Shown piece by piece: positions 23,213 through 31,429 of a stretch of DNA of 43,641 nt. Origin of the DNA: SCRT01 sp036379455 (GTDB lineage Bacteria > Pseudomonadota > Gammaproteobacteria > Nevskiales > Nevskiaceae); contig DASVGQ010000183.1 in assembly GCA_036379455.1 (NCBI GenBank), forward strand, positions 1 through 43,641, written 5' to 3'. Below the pieces are notes generated by a model that was not told the DNA's origin, made no database searches, and was given only the letters and a program-made list of their open reading frames with translations. The position numbers and the translations under genes are program-made. How positions within the stretch are numbered: the stretch's first letter is position 1; every line of letters starts with the position of its first letter.

Positions 23213-24826
23213 ATGTCGCTGAGGATCGCCGTCGGACAGCACAACTTCTGGGTCGGCGACGTTCGCGGCAACGTGGACCGCATTATCCGCGCTGCGGTGG
23301 ACGCACGCGACCGGCTGCACGCGGACCTGCTGGTCTGCCCCGAGATGTGCGTGCTGGGCTATCCGCCCGACGATCTTCTGCTGCGACCTGCGCTGGGCGA
23401 TATCGTCGCGCGCGGCGTCGAGCGGCTGGTACGGGAGCTGCGGGGGATCACCGTCGTGGTCGGGCTTCCGGAGTTCAGCTCCGAGCGCCGCGTCTACAAC
23501 GCAGCCATTGCCGTGGGCGACGGATCCCTGTTGGCGCATTACCGGAAGCGTCTGCTTCCGCGCACCGGTGTCTTTGACGAGCAGCGCTATTTCTCGGCGG
23601 GCACGGAAGCCGCGAGCTTCGGGTGCAAGGGCTTGACGGTCAACCTGTGTATCGGGGAGGACACCTGGCGTCCGGGCGCGGTGGTGGATACCGACATGTC
23701 GGGCGTCGATTTCGTCGTGAGCATCAATGCCTCCGCGTTTGAACGCGGGAAGCGCATGGAACGACGTGCCATGCTGGCTGCGCGGAGTCGTGAGGCTGGC
23801 GTACCGATCGTCTACGCCAACGCGGTCGGCGGGCAGGACGATCTGGTGTTCGACGGCAGTTCATGCGCGGTGAATGTCGATGGTGCGGTGAGTTTCCAGG
23901 CGCCTGCCTTTGCGGAAGGATTGTTCGCGTGTGACTTCGACGGTGGTCGGTTCCATGGTGAGGTGGCGCCCGATCCCGCGGACAGCGAGGCCGTGTATAG
24001 CGCCTTGGTGATGGCGACGCGCGATTACGTGGAGCGCAACGATTTTCCCGGCGTCCTCGTGGGCTTGTCGGGTGAGGTGGGAGCGGCCATCGTGGCCGCC
24101 ATCGCGGCGGACGCGCTCGGCGCCGACCGGGTCTGGACCGTGTGCCTTCCGGCAAGCGGCGACGACGCACATCGGTGGGCGTGCGCGGCGCGCGCGCAGG
24201 CAGAGATCCTCGGCGTCCGCCACAGCACGCTGGCCGTCGACCAGATCGTGCACGCCGCCGGCGCGGTGCTCGGGGCTGACGCAGATATTTCACGGCCGAC
24301 GCTGCTGGACGACAAGCTGACGGCACGGTCACGCGGCATGGTCCTGATGGGCCTGTCCAATGCGTACGGACACCTGCTGCTGGCGACCGGCGACAAGAGC
24401 AGTTTCGCGATCGGATCAGCGACGCTGTATGGCGACATGTGTGGCGGCTTTGCGCCGATCAAGGACCTGTACCGGACGCGGGTGTGCGAGCTCGCTCGGT
24501 ATCGCAACGGGCTTTCGCCAGTGATCCCGCAGGAGCTGATAGATCGGGCCCTTGTTCACGAGGCCGGCGATCGCCAGTCGGATGCAGTCGAGGAGCTCGT
24601 TGATGAACAGCTCGACGCAATCCTCGAGGCCTACGTTGACGACGCCCGCGCCATCGATCGCATCGTCGCGGACGGTCATGACCGGGATCGCGTCACCCGG
24701 GCGGCCCGCATGGTGCGACGCGCCGAATACAAGCGCCGGCAGGCGCCACCGGGCCCGAAGGTCACGCGGCGTGCGTTCGGCCGCGAGCGCCGCTACCCGA
24801 TCAGCGCGGTCTACAACGATCTGTAA
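23213..24826 (+). CDS. NadE-like protein, probable catalytically dead paralogue
   Basis: A 537-residue full-length homologue of glutamine-dependent NAD synthetase: nitrilase-type glutaminase domain (1-255) plus PP-loop synthetase domain (265-537). It ends in the strongly conserved PPGPKVTRRAFGRERRYPIS. Catalytic residues are eroded in both halves. In the glutaminase triad Glu44 and Lys112 remain, but the nucleophile Cys of the family ICED motif is Gly148 (CIGED). The ATP PP-loop SGGxDS reads SGEVGA (286-291), TGNKSE reads TGDKSS, and the TEEN-x-QAR helix reads LDDKLTAR. The PPSAEL-DSLPPY segment is also replaced. No frameshift or stop interrupts it. Inferred: a pseudoenzyme kept for a structural or regulatory role, with a true nadE elsewhere. 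It follows sucD by 75 bases. Confidence 0.85.
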   Translation: MSLRIAVGQHNFWVGDVRGNVDRIIRAAVDARDRLHADLLVCPEMCVLGYPPDDLLLRPALGDIVARGVERLVRELRGITVVVGLPEFSSERRVYNAAIAVGDGSLLAHYRKRLLPRTGVFDEQRYFSAGTEAASFGCKGLTVNLCIGEDTWRPGAVVDTDMSGVDFVVSINASAFERGKRMERRAMLAARSREAGVPIVYANAVGGQDDLVFDGSSCAVNVDGAVSFQAPAFAEGLFACDFDGGRFHGEVAPDPADSEAVYSALVMATRDYVERNDFPGVLVGLSGEVGAAIVAAIAADALGADRVWTVCLPASGDDAHRWACAARAQAEILGVRHSTLAVDQIVHAAGAVLGADADISRPTLLDDKLTARSRGMVLMGLSNAYGHLLLATGDKSSFAIGSATLYGDMCGGFAPIKDLYRTRVCELARYRNGLSPVIPQELIDRALVHEAGDRQSDAVEELVDEQLDAILEAYVDDARAIDRIVADGHDRDRVTRAARMVRRAEYKRRQAPPGPKVTRRAFGRERRYPISAVYNDL

Positions 24827-24941
24827 GGCTCGCCGTGTGCGCGGCGGCGCTATCTCGAGGCCATTGGGTTCACGACGTGACCGTGCGAAGCCGTGCGGGT
24901 GCCGCGACCTCGTGTAACGGCGCGCGAGTCTTCCGCGAGCG

Positions 24942-25742
24942 TTATTCGCGCGATTGCGGAGTCACGCCCGCCGCCTTGAGCGCAGGCCGGTTCTCCGCGA
25001 TCAGAGCCTGGATCTGGGTGGCCTGCTCCTTGAGTCCGAGCGCCGCGTAGGACTGCTGCATGATCACCAGCGCGCTGGCGGTAGCCGGCGCACCCGGGTA
25101 GTTCGCGATGATGCCCTGTGCGCGGCGCGCCGCGGCGACCCACGCGCCGCGGCCGAAATAGAAGCGCGCGGTGTTGAGTTCGTGCTGTGCGATCCGGTTG
25201 CGCAACCAGATCATGCGCTGCCGCGCGTCCGCCGCGTAGCGGCTGTCGGGGAAACGCCGCTGCAGCAGCGCGAAGTCATCGAAGGCGGCCTCCAGATGGC
25301 TGGGGTCGAAGTAGGTCTGGTTGACGTGCAGGTAGCGGGTCAGGCTCTCGCTGCGCCGCATGTTGATGAGCCCTTCGAGGTACAACACATAGTCCGCGGA
25401 GGGATAGCGCGGATGCTCCTGGAGGAAGCGATTGGCGTCGCTGAGCGCTTCCTCCGGATCGTTGCTCTGATATTTCGCATAGATCTGCTCCAGCTGCGCC
25501 TGCGTGGCATAGCGGCTGAAGGGATAATGCGACATCAGAGTGTCGAATTCCTTGTTGGCTTGGACGTAGTTTCGCCGCACCAGCTGGTCGTGCGCCGAAC
25601 CGTAGAGCTTGTGAGCCTGAGCTTCGGTGTTTCCGCCGGCGGGTGGCTCGGGGAATTTCTCCTTGGTCTGCCGGCTGCTGCAGGCCGCGAGCAACAGGCA
25701 TAGCGTGGCGACCAGAGCAAGACCAGACAGGGTGCGTTTCAT
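24942..25742 (-). CDS. bamD: BamD, outer-membrane protein assembly lipoprotein
   Basis: A 266-residue lipoprotein of the BAM complex that inserts beta-barrels into the outer membrane. Signal peptide with lipobox LAAC (Cys21) followed by SS, then five TPR-like helical repeats (about 40-245), including KEFDTLMSHYPFSRYATQAQLE and ADYVLYLEGLINMR, which are BamD signatures. ATG 25742 was chosen because it places the lipobox at the normal distance; the frame is open to 25829. Its start codon overlaps the divergent rluD start by two bases. bamD beside divergent rluD-pgeF is the usual gammaproteobacterial order. Confidence 0.95.
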   Translation of the reverse strand: MKRTLSGLALVATLCLLLAACSSRQTKEKFPEPPAGGNTEAQAHKLYGSAHDQLVRRNYVQANKEFDTLMSHYPFSRYATQAQLEQIYAKYQSNDPEEALSDANRFLQEHPRYPSADYVLYLEGLINMRRSESLTRYLHVNQTYFDPSHLEAAFDDFALLQRRFPDSRYAADARQRMIWLRNRIAQHELNTARFYFGRGAWVAAARRAQGIIANYPGAPATASALVIMQQSYAALGLKEQATQIQALIAENRPALKAAGVTPQSRE

Positions 25743-26733
25743 GCAGGACGAGCCAGCCGGAGAGACCGTCGCGCAGTATAGCGAAGGGGCCAGCGGATCC
25801 GCGTTCGAGCGCCTTGCGGCGAGCGTCACGACGGACCTCGATGCGGCGCGGCTTGACGTAGCGGCGGCTGCGCTCTTCCCCGACTACTCGCGCAGCCGCC
25901 TGCGGGCGTGGATTGAAGCCGGGCGACTGAGGCTCAACGGCGCGATCGTGCGGCGTGCGCGGCAGCCGGTGGCCGTCGGCGATCGGCTTGACGTCGAAGT
26001 CGTCGCCGCGCAGGAAGACCGTGTGCCGCAGGCCGAGCCCGGCGTCACGTTCAGCGTGCTGTACGCCGATGAAGCGATCGCGATCGTCAACAAGCCGGCA
26101 GGACTGGTGGTCCACCCCGGTGCGGGCATCGCGGATGGCACGCTGATGAACGGGTTGCTGGCGCGCTTTCCGCAGACGGCGCAGGTCCCGCGCGCGGGGA
26201 TCGTGCATCGACTCGACAAGGACACCTCCGGGCTTCTCGTGGTGGCGCTGTGTCTGCCCGCGCATACGCACCTGGTGGCGGCTCTTGCGCGTCGGGAGAT
26301 CCATCGCGAGTACGACGCAGTCGTCAACGGCAGGATCATCGCAGGAGGCACCGTGGATGCACCCATCGGGCGCGATCCTGCCCATCGCACGCGCATGGCG
26401 GTGCGAACCGGCGGCCGGCGGGCCGTGACGCATTTCCGCGTCACGCGACGCTTCGAACGCCACACGCGGCTCGCGGTGCAGCTGGAAACCGGGCGCACCC
26501 ACCAGATCCGCGTGCATCTCGCGAGCTTGCATCACCCGCTCGTGGGCGATCGCGTCTACGGCGCGCGGCGGGTCAGCGGCATCCCGGCGGCCGACGGCTT
26601 CGCGCGGCAGGCGCTGCACGCGTGTCGCTTGGCCCTGCAGCATCCTCTGAGTGGAAAGGAGCTGGAGTTCAGCTGCGCCCCGCCGGAGGACTTCCGGCAG
26701 CTGGTGGCGGCGTTGGAGCAGAGTGGTGGATGA
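25741..26733 (+). CDS. rluD: RluD, 23S rRNA pseudouridine 1911/1915/1917 synthase
   Basis: A 330-residue pseudouridine synthase. An S4 RNA-binding domain (about 36-95, RLDVAAAALFPDYSRSRLRAWIEAG) precedes the catalytic domain with the active-site Asp159 in GIVHRLDKDTSGL and the family motifs NKPAGLVVHPG and QLETGRTHQIRVHL. RluD modifies helix 69 of 23S rRNA. No alternative start codon is available before the S4 domain, so ATG 25741 must be used, although it overlaps the bamD start codon on the other strand. The stop overlaps the pgeF start by 8 bases. Confidence 0.95.
   Translation: MQDEPAGETVAQYSEGASGSAFERLAASVTTDLDAARLDVAAAALFPDYSRSRLRAWIEAGRLRLNGAIVRRARQPVAVGDRLDVEVVAAQEDRVPQAEPGVTFSVLYADEAIAIVNKPAGLVVHPGAGIADGTLMNGLLARFPQTAQVPRAGIVHRLDKDTSGLLVVALCLPAHTHLVAALARREIHREYDAVVNGRIIAGGTVDAPIGRDPAHRTRMAVRTGGRRAVTHFRVTRRFERHTRLAVQLETGRTHQIRVHLASLHHPLVGDRVYGARRVSGIPAADGFARQALHACRLALQHPLSGKELEFSCAPPEDFRQLVAALEQSGG
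25775..25780 (-). promoter_or_regulatory. Candidate -10 box for bamD inside rluD
   Basis: TATACT on the minus strand, 33 bases before the bamD ATG and inside the rluD coding sequence, in the same CGCTATACTGC context seen before miaB. No good -35 hexamer accompanies it. Confidence 0.33.
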
Positions 26734-27478
26734 CCCGTCCTTGCCTTCGACCTCGTTCATCCAGCCCGACTGGCCCGCGCCGGGACGCGTGAGGGCGGCG
26801 AGCACCACGCGCCGCGGCGGCGTGAGCGGCGGACCTTGGCGAGGCCTGAACCTGGCGACTCACTGCGGCGACGCGGCCGCCGACGTATGGCGGAATCGTG
26901 ATCTGCTGCGACGCGCCCTGGGCCTGCCGACTGAACCCGTGTGGCTCGAGCAGGTACACGGCTGCGACGTACGCCGGCTGCCGTCGCCCGATGATCCTGC
27001 GGACGCGGTGTGGACCACGACGCCGGGCGTCGTATGCACGATTCTCACCGCCGATTGCCTGCCGGTGCTGTTGTGCGATCGCGGCGGCGGGATGGTGGCC
27101 GCGGCGCACGCCGGCTGGCGAGGACTGGCGGCGGGCGTGCTGGAGACGACGCTGCAGGCGCTTCCGGTGGAGCCGTGCCGGCTCATGGCCTGGCTGGGAC
27201 CGTGCATCGGGCCCGACGCCTTCGAAGTGGGCGAGGACGTCCGGAGCGCCTTCTGTTCCGGTACGCCGATCGCTCGCGCGGCGTTCAAGCCGGCACGGCG
27301 TCCCGCGCACTGGTTCGCGGATCTTGCGCGCCTGGCGCGTGACCGTTTGATGGCCGCGGGCGTGGAGGATATCCATGGCGGAATATGGGACACCTTCAGC
27401 GATCCATTGCGGTTCTATTCCTACCGGCGCGACGGACGCACGGGGCGCATGGCGACGATGATCTGGCTGGAAGCCTGA
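26726..27478 (+). CDS. pgeF: PgeF (YfiH), peptidoglycan editing / purine nucleoside-type Cu-Zn enzyme
   Basis: A 250-residue member of the YfiH/DUF152 laccase-domain family. Members have been reported as polyphenol oxidases, as purine nucleoside phosphorylases, and in E. coli as an editor that removes wrongly incorporated serine peptides in peptidoglycan precursors. The metal triad His78 (LEQVHG), Cys111 (TADCLPV) and His128 (AAHAGWRG) is complete, and LGPCIGPDAFEVGEDV follows. GTG 26726 has GGAG 7 bases upstream and overlaps rluD by 8 bases, indicating coupling; GTG 26723 is also possible. rluD-pgeF is a conserved pair. Confidence 0.92.
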   Translation: MDDPSLPSTSFIQPDWPAPGRVRAASTTRRGGVSGGPWRGLNLATHCGDAAADVWRNRDLLRRALGLPTEPVWLEQVHGCDVRRLPSPDDPADAVWTTTPGVVCTILTADCLPVLLCDRGGGMVAAAHAGWRGLAAGVLETTLQALPVEPCRLMAWLGPCIGPDAFEVGEDVRSAFCSGTPIARAAFKPARRPAHWFADLARLARDRLMAAGVEDIHGGIWDTFSDPLRFYSYRRDGRTGRMATMIWLEA

Positions 27479-27548
27479 ACGCGTCGGCGTGGAGGGGGCA
27501 GGGCGCGTCTTCGCAGCACGCCGGCGGTGCGTCCGGTTGACGCGTCTT

Positions 27549-28370
27549 TCAATACGTCGCACCGGTGCAGCCGCAGGAGCGCACTTCACCCGTCTCGAGA
27601 CACAGCGCGCTCAGTCGATTGCCCCACACACATCCGGTATCGATCCCCCATACCCGGGCGTCGCTCCACGCCACACGTCCCAGGGCCGCCCAGTGACCGA
27701 AGACGATGCGTTGTCCCAGCGTGCGGCGCCCCGGCACCTGGAACCACGGGACGGTTCCCGCCGGCTGGCCACCAGGCGGGCCCTTGTAGCGCAGCGACAA
27801 GCCACCATCCAGGTTGCAAAAGCGTATGCGCGTCATGACGTTGACGATCACGCGCAGCCGATCGACGCCGCGTAGGTCGTCGCGCCATGTGTGCGGCTCG
27901 TCGCCCCACAGCTCCTGCAGGAACGCGCGACGATGCGTTCCGCGCATGCGCGCCTCGACTTCCTGCGCGAGCAACCGCGCCTGTGGCAGATCCCACTGTG
28001 CTGCAAGCCCGGCGTGCACCATCGTCCACTGGAGGCGCTCGTCGTGGTGAAGCAGCGGCCGGTGGGCCAGCCATTCCAGGAGCTCGTTGCGATCCGGCGC
28101 GTGCAGGATCGGGTCCAGCGTGTCGCCGCGTCCCTGAGGCGCGCCTTCCGCGACTGCCAGAAGATGGAAGTCGTGGTTGCCCAGCACGGAAATCGCCGCG
28201 GTGCCGAGGCTGCGCACGAAGCGCAAAACGCCCAGCGAATCAGGACCGCGGTTGACGAGATCACCGGTGAACCACACGCGGTCGTGGCGCGCGTCGAAGC
28301 GCAGCGCCGTCAGCAGACGGTGCAGCGCGTCGAGACATCCCTGTACGTCACCAATTGCATAGGTGGCCAT
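27549..28370 (-). CDS. apaH: ApaH, symmetrical diadenosine tetraphosphatase
   Basis: A 273-residue metallophosphoesterase that splits Ap4A into two ADP and can remove Np4 caps from RNA. Metal motifs: GD8VQG (the usual ApaH variant of GDxHG), GDLVNRGP, GNHDFH, MVHAGL, and VFGHWA near the C-terminus. Length is typical (E. coli 280). It converges on pgeF across 70 bases that hold no clear terminator, and it diverges from atpI across 293 bases. Confidence 0.95.
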   Translation of the reverse strand: MATYAIGDVQGCLDALHRLLTALRFDARHDRVWFTGDLVNRGPDSLGVLRFVRSLGTAAISVLGNHDFHLLAVAEGAPQGRGDTLDPILHAPDRNELLEWLAHRPLLHHDERLQWTMVHAGLAAQWDLPQARLLAQEVEARMRGTHRRAFLQELWGDEPHTWRDDLRGVDRLRVIVNVMTRIRFCNLDGGLSLRYKGPPGGQPAGTVPWFQVPGRRTLGQRIVFGHWAALGRVAWSDARVWGIDTGCVWGNRLSALCLETGEVRSCGCTGATY

Positions 28371-28564
28371 CGAATCTTCATCTCCAGATGGCGGCAGCGT
28401 CGATGCGCGCTGGATTGTATGTGCCGCCGTGCAGCGATCGGCGGCTCAGGGCCGGCACGATGGGCGCATTGCGTGGGCGCGAACGGTTCCCCTGCGGGTT
28501 CCGGAAATCTCGCCGCTCGTAGAGGCGCACCAGTATATTGGCTGCGTCTTCGGCCGCTGCGGCG

Positions 28565-28593
28565 TTGAAGGCGCTTTCTTCGGTACGTATACT
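28565..28593 (+). promoter_or_regulatory. Sigma-70 promoter of the atp operon
   Basis: TTGAAG (28565-28570), exactly 17 bases, TATACT (28588-28593). Transcription would start near 28600, about 64 bases before atpI. This is the best promoter match in the window, in the correct strand and place. The rest of the 293-base apaH-atpI gap holds no gene I can support. Confidence 0.7.
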
Positions 28594-28663
28594 TGCGCCC
28601 GCTTGGGCTGGTTCACACGTCGGCTGGTTACGCGGTCGGTGGTCAGTCGGGAGTGGACGACTA

Positions 28664-29026
28664 ATGCGTGGCGGGATCCTCAGATTGGTGACCGTACAGC
28701 TGGCACTGATCGCGGTCGCCGCCCTCGCGATGTATCTGGTGCGGGGGCATGAGTGGAGCGCTGCAGGCGCAGCTGTATTCGGTGGCGGCATCGCGTTCGT
28801 GAACGCGCTGCTGCTGGCGCGCACCGCGGTCCAGGCAGCTGGCGTGGCCACGACCGGATCACGGTTTGGCGGTGCCAGCTTGATGGCAGGGTTTGTGGAG
28901 CGGTTCGTGTTTACTCTGGCGGCGTTTGCACTGGGCATGGGCTTGTGGCATCTGGACCCTCCCAGCGTCATCGCCGGGTTTGCGCTCCCACAGTTCGCGT
29001 ATGCGGTTGCGGCACGTCACCAGTGA
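28664..29026 (+). CDS. atpI: AtpI, ATP synthase accessory protein I
   Basis: A 120-residue protein with four membrane helices, which helps to assemble the c-ring in F-type ATP synthases. The pattern LVTVQLALIAVAALAMYLV, then GAAVFGGGIAFVNALLLARTA (AtpI motif region), then two C-terminal helices is typical, as is its position directly before atpB. ATG 28664 gives the family length. An upstream frame to 28538 is not homologous and would include the promoter. Confidence 0.85.
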   Translation: MRGGILRLVTVQLALIAVAALAMYLVRGHEWSAAGAAVFGGGIAFVNALLLARTAVQAAGVATTGSRFGGASLMAGFVERFVFTLAAFALGMGLWHLDPPSVIAGFALPQFAYAVAARHQ

Positions 29027-29052
29027 TATCACGAGGGCTGCGGGGAAACGTC

Positions 29053-29076
29053 ATGAAGCGGACTGAAGCGGCATGA
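29053..29076 (+). CDS. Possible 7-codon minicistron before atpB
   Basis: ATG at 29053 is preceded by GGGGA at a 5-6 base spacing, opens a frame MKRTEAA, and stops at TGA 29074-29076, which overlaps the atpB ATG as ATGA. The atpB start itself has only a weak Shine-Dalgarno. This fits a translational lead-in that delivers ribosomes to atpB. Chance cannot be excluded. Confidence 0.3.
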   Translation: MKRTEAA

Positions 29077-29900
29077 GCAGCGCGCTTTCCTTCCTCGCAC
29101 AGCCGAAGGTAGCCAGCGAATATCTTCACCACCACCTGGTGAATTTCACGGCCGGTACCGGCTTCATCAACATCGATGAAATTGTCGTCAGCTGGGTACT
29201 CGCCGGGATCGTGCTGTTCATCGCCTGGCGCGTCGGACGGCGGCTCAAGGCCGGCGCGCCCAGTGGCGTGCAGAACGTACTGGAGACTCTGGTCGAATTC
29301 GCCAACAACCAGACGACTTCGCTGTTTCCGCGGGCGAACGATCCGCTGGTCGGGCCCATGGCGCTGACGATCTTCGTCTGGGTCCTGATCATGAACGCGA
29401 TGGACCTCGTGCCCGTCGATCTGTTGACGACCATTGCGCAGCTGATCGCGCTGCCGTTCGGCTTTGCGCCGCCTGAAGTGCATTGGCGGCCGGTGCCGAC
29501 CGCTGGCCTCGCCGTGCCGGGAGCACTGGCCATTTCGGTGTTCCTGTTGACGATCGTCTACGGGATCCGCTTCCACGGGATACTGGGGTATCTGAAGCGA
29601 CTCGTTTCGCATCCTTTCGGCATCTACATGGCTCCGTTCAATCTCGCGATCGGCGCGGTGGAAGGCTTGGCCAAACCCTTGAGCCTGACCCTCCGGTTGT
29701 TCGGCAACATGTTTGCGGGCGAGTTGATCTTCATTCTCATCGCGCTGTTCGGCTTCACCTGGTGGGCACTGCCCATCCAGGGTCTACTGGGTCTGGCTTG
29801 GCGCGCGTTCGAGAGCCTCATCATCGTCATCCAGGCCTTCATCTTCATGTTGCTGAGCATCGTGTACATGGCGATGGTCAGCGATACAGAGTCCCATTAA
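29073..29900 (+). CDS. atpB: AtpB, F-type ATP synthase subunit a
   Basis: A 275-residue integral membrane subunit that forms the proton half-channels beside the c-ring. The essential stator arginine is Arg208 in LSLTLRLFGNMFAGELIF, and the last helix (FESLIIVIQAFIFMLLSIVYMAM) carries the conserved Gln and polar residues. Six membrane helices can be seen. The N-terminus (HHHLVNFTAGTGFINIDEI) is the usual gamma-type lead-in. It is followed 39 bases later by atpE. Confidence 0.96.
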   Translation: MSSALSFLAQPKVASEYLHHHLVNFTAGTGFINIDEIVVSWVLAGIVLFIAWRVGRRLKAGAPSGVQNVLETLVEFANNQTTSLFPRANDPLVGPMALTIFVWVLIMNAMDLVPVDLLTTIAQLIALPFGFAPPEVHWRPVPTAGLAVPGALAISVFLLTIVYGIRFHGILGYLKRLVSHPFGIYMAPFNLAIGAVEGLAKPLSLTLRLFGNMFAGELIFILIALFGFTWWALPIQGLLGLAWRAFESLIIVIQAFIFMLLSIVYMAMVSDTESH

Positions 29901-29939
29901 CGCGGATCGCCCGCATCCGTCTCACCCAAGGAGTTATCG

Positions 29940-30236
29940 ATGGACCCGCACTCTATTGTGATTCTCTATTCCGCCACCGTCGTCGGGGTGTGTTTCATCC
30001 TCGGCCTCGCCGGCGTCGGCTCGGCGCTGGGCTGGGGCTTGATCGCTTCGCGCTTCGTCGAGAGCATTGCGCGCCAACCCGAGCTACGCCCGATGCTCAC
30101 GGGGCAGGTCCTGTTCACCGGCGGCCTGATGGAATCCTTCCCATTCATTGTGTTGGGCATTTCCATGTGGTTCACGTTCGCGAATCCCTTCCTCACCGGC
30201 GTGGTCAAGGCGCTGGCAGTGGCGCACGGCGGCTGA
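29940..30236 (+). CDS. atpE: AtpE, F-type ATP synthase subunit c
   Basis: A 98-residue hairpin proteolipid of the rotor ring. The polar loop ARQPE (44-48) contacts gamma/epsilon. The ion-binding carboxylate is Glu65 (GLMES), where E. coli and Xanthomonas have Asp. In helix 1, Trp32 lies where sodium-binding c subunits have Gln, so a sodium site is unlikely and proton coupling is expected. A perfect AAGGAG lies 7 bases before the ATG, the strongest ribosome binding site in the operon, matching the need for many c copies. Confidence 0.95.
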   Translation: MDPHSIVILYSATVVGVCFILGLAGVGSALGWGLIASRFVESIARQPELRPMLTGQVLFTGGLMESFPFIVLGISMWFTFANPFLTGVVKALAVAHGG

Positions 30237-30302
30237 CCGCGGGTCCGGGGTCATGAAGTGGCGTACTAAGGATCCGTTGAGCCGGTCAAGCGGAGGGTTG
30301 TC

Positions 30303-30773
30303 ATGGCCGTCGGCATAACACTGCTGGTCGAGATCATCAGCTTCGGTGTATTCATCTATCTGTTCAAGAAGCTGTTGTGGACGCCCTTGATGGGCGTGAT
30401 GGACGCGCGACAGGCGCGGATCGCAGAGGGCCTGGCGGCCAGTGAGCGCAGCGTCGAGGCGTTGAACGAAGCGTCGGCGAAGAGTGATCAGGCGCTGCGG
30501 GAAGCGCGTGAACAGGCGCGCGAGATCCTGGGAGCCGCCGACAAGCAGGCCAAGCAGATGCTCGAGCAGGCCCGCGAAGCGGCCCGTAGCGAGGGAGAGC
30601 AGATCGTTGCGCGTGCGCAGGCCGAGGTGCAGCGGCAGATCGAAGCGGCGCGCGAGAGCCTGCGGCGCCAAGTGGGACAGCTGGCGGTGCAGGGCGCTTC
30701 GCGCATCCTCAAGCGCGAAGTGAACGCGAAGGTTCACGCCGAAGTGCTCGAAAGCCTCGCGGCAGAGATCTGA
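30303..30773 (+). CDS. atpF: AtpF, F-type ATP synthase subunit b
   Basis: A 156-residue peripheral-stalk subunit with one N-terminal membrane helix (about 4-25, ITLLVEIISFGVFIYLFKKLLW) and a long charged amphipathic coiled coil to the end. Length equals the E. coli b subunit (156). GGAGGG precedes the ATG. atpH follows after 10 bases. Confidence 0.95.
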   Translation: MAVGITLLVEIISFGVFIYLFKKLLWTPLMGVMDARQARIAEGLAASERSVEALNEASAKSDQALREAREQAREILGAADKQAKQMLEQAREAARSEGEQIVARAQAEVQRQIEAARESLRRQVGQLAVQGASRILKREVNAKVHAEVLESLAAEI

Positions 30774-30783
30774 CGCCCCGCCC

Positions 30784-31362
30784 ATGGAACCTCGCACGCT
30801 GGCCCGACCCTACGCACGCGCGATCTTCGAGATCGCCAGCGCTGAAGACGCACGCGGCGACTGGGGCTCGATCCTGGAAGCGCTCGCGGTGACGCTTGGC
30901 GCGCCCGGGCTCGCGCAGCAGCTGAGGTCACCGCTGATCGATCGGGACGGGATGGCGGACATCATCGCTGATGCCCTGTTCGGACATCGCGGGGGGCAGA
31001 CGCAGGCAACGACGGATCGGGACGCAGCGCGCGAGGCGCAGGTGCGGGCTCTGCTGCGCCTGCTGGCCGAGAACCGTCGTCTGTCACTGGTACCGCTGGT
31101 CGCCGAGCACTTCAAGGACCTGTGCGCCCGCGCCGAGGCGCGCGTGGATGTAGACGTCGTCACGGCAACCGATACGGTGCCGCCGGAGCAGCAGGATGCG
31201 CTGCAGCAGGCCATCGGACGCCGGCTCGCGCGCACGGTCGTGCTGCACTGGAGCGCCGATCCTGCGCTCATCGGCGGCGCGCTCATCCGGGCGGGCGACT
31301 GGGTGGTCGACGGCAGCCTGCGCGGCGAGCTGCAGAGGCTGTCGCAGGAATTGCAGCGCTGA
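30784..31362 (+). CDS. atpH: AtpH, F-type ATP synthase subunit delta
   Basis: A 192-residue delta (OSCP-like) subunit that joins the b dimer to the top of F1. The N-terminal helical domain starts LARPYARAIFEIA, a family hallmark. The C-terminal part has DVDVVTATDTVPPEQQDAL and the closing DPALIGGALIRAGDWVVDGSLRGEL, the usual signature of delta. It is slightly longer than E. coli delta (177), with a small insertion around residues 70-80 rich in Gln and Thr. Confidence 0.94.
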   Translation: MEPRTLARPYARAIFEIASAEDARGDWGSILEALAVTLGAPGLAQQLRSPLIDRDGMADIIADALFGHRGGQTQATTDRDAAREAQVRALLRLLAENRRLSLVPLVAEHFKDLCARAEARVDVDVVTATDTVPPEQQDALQQAIGRRLARTVVLHWSADPALIGGALIRAGDWVVDGSLRGELQRLSQELQR

Positions 31363-31429
31363 GAACGCAACATTCGCGTGCCGCAGCGGCTCGACCCGGC
31401 GCGGCGGCAGGTATGACGAGGATATCGGG

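Noticed and set aside
27479..27548. Terminator between convergent pgeF and apaH
   Set aside because: Only a short GCAC/GTGC stem around CGCCGGCG, with no T-tract; too weak in such GC-rich DNA.
28363..28752. 129-codon plus-strand frame in the apaH-atpI gap
   Set aside because: It contains the atp promoter and overlaps atpI in another frame; no homology recognised.
29940..30236. Sodium-coupled ATP synthase
   Set aside because: Glu65 and Ser66 fit, but the Gln32 and Thr67 equivalents are Trp and Phe, so a sodium site cannot form as known.
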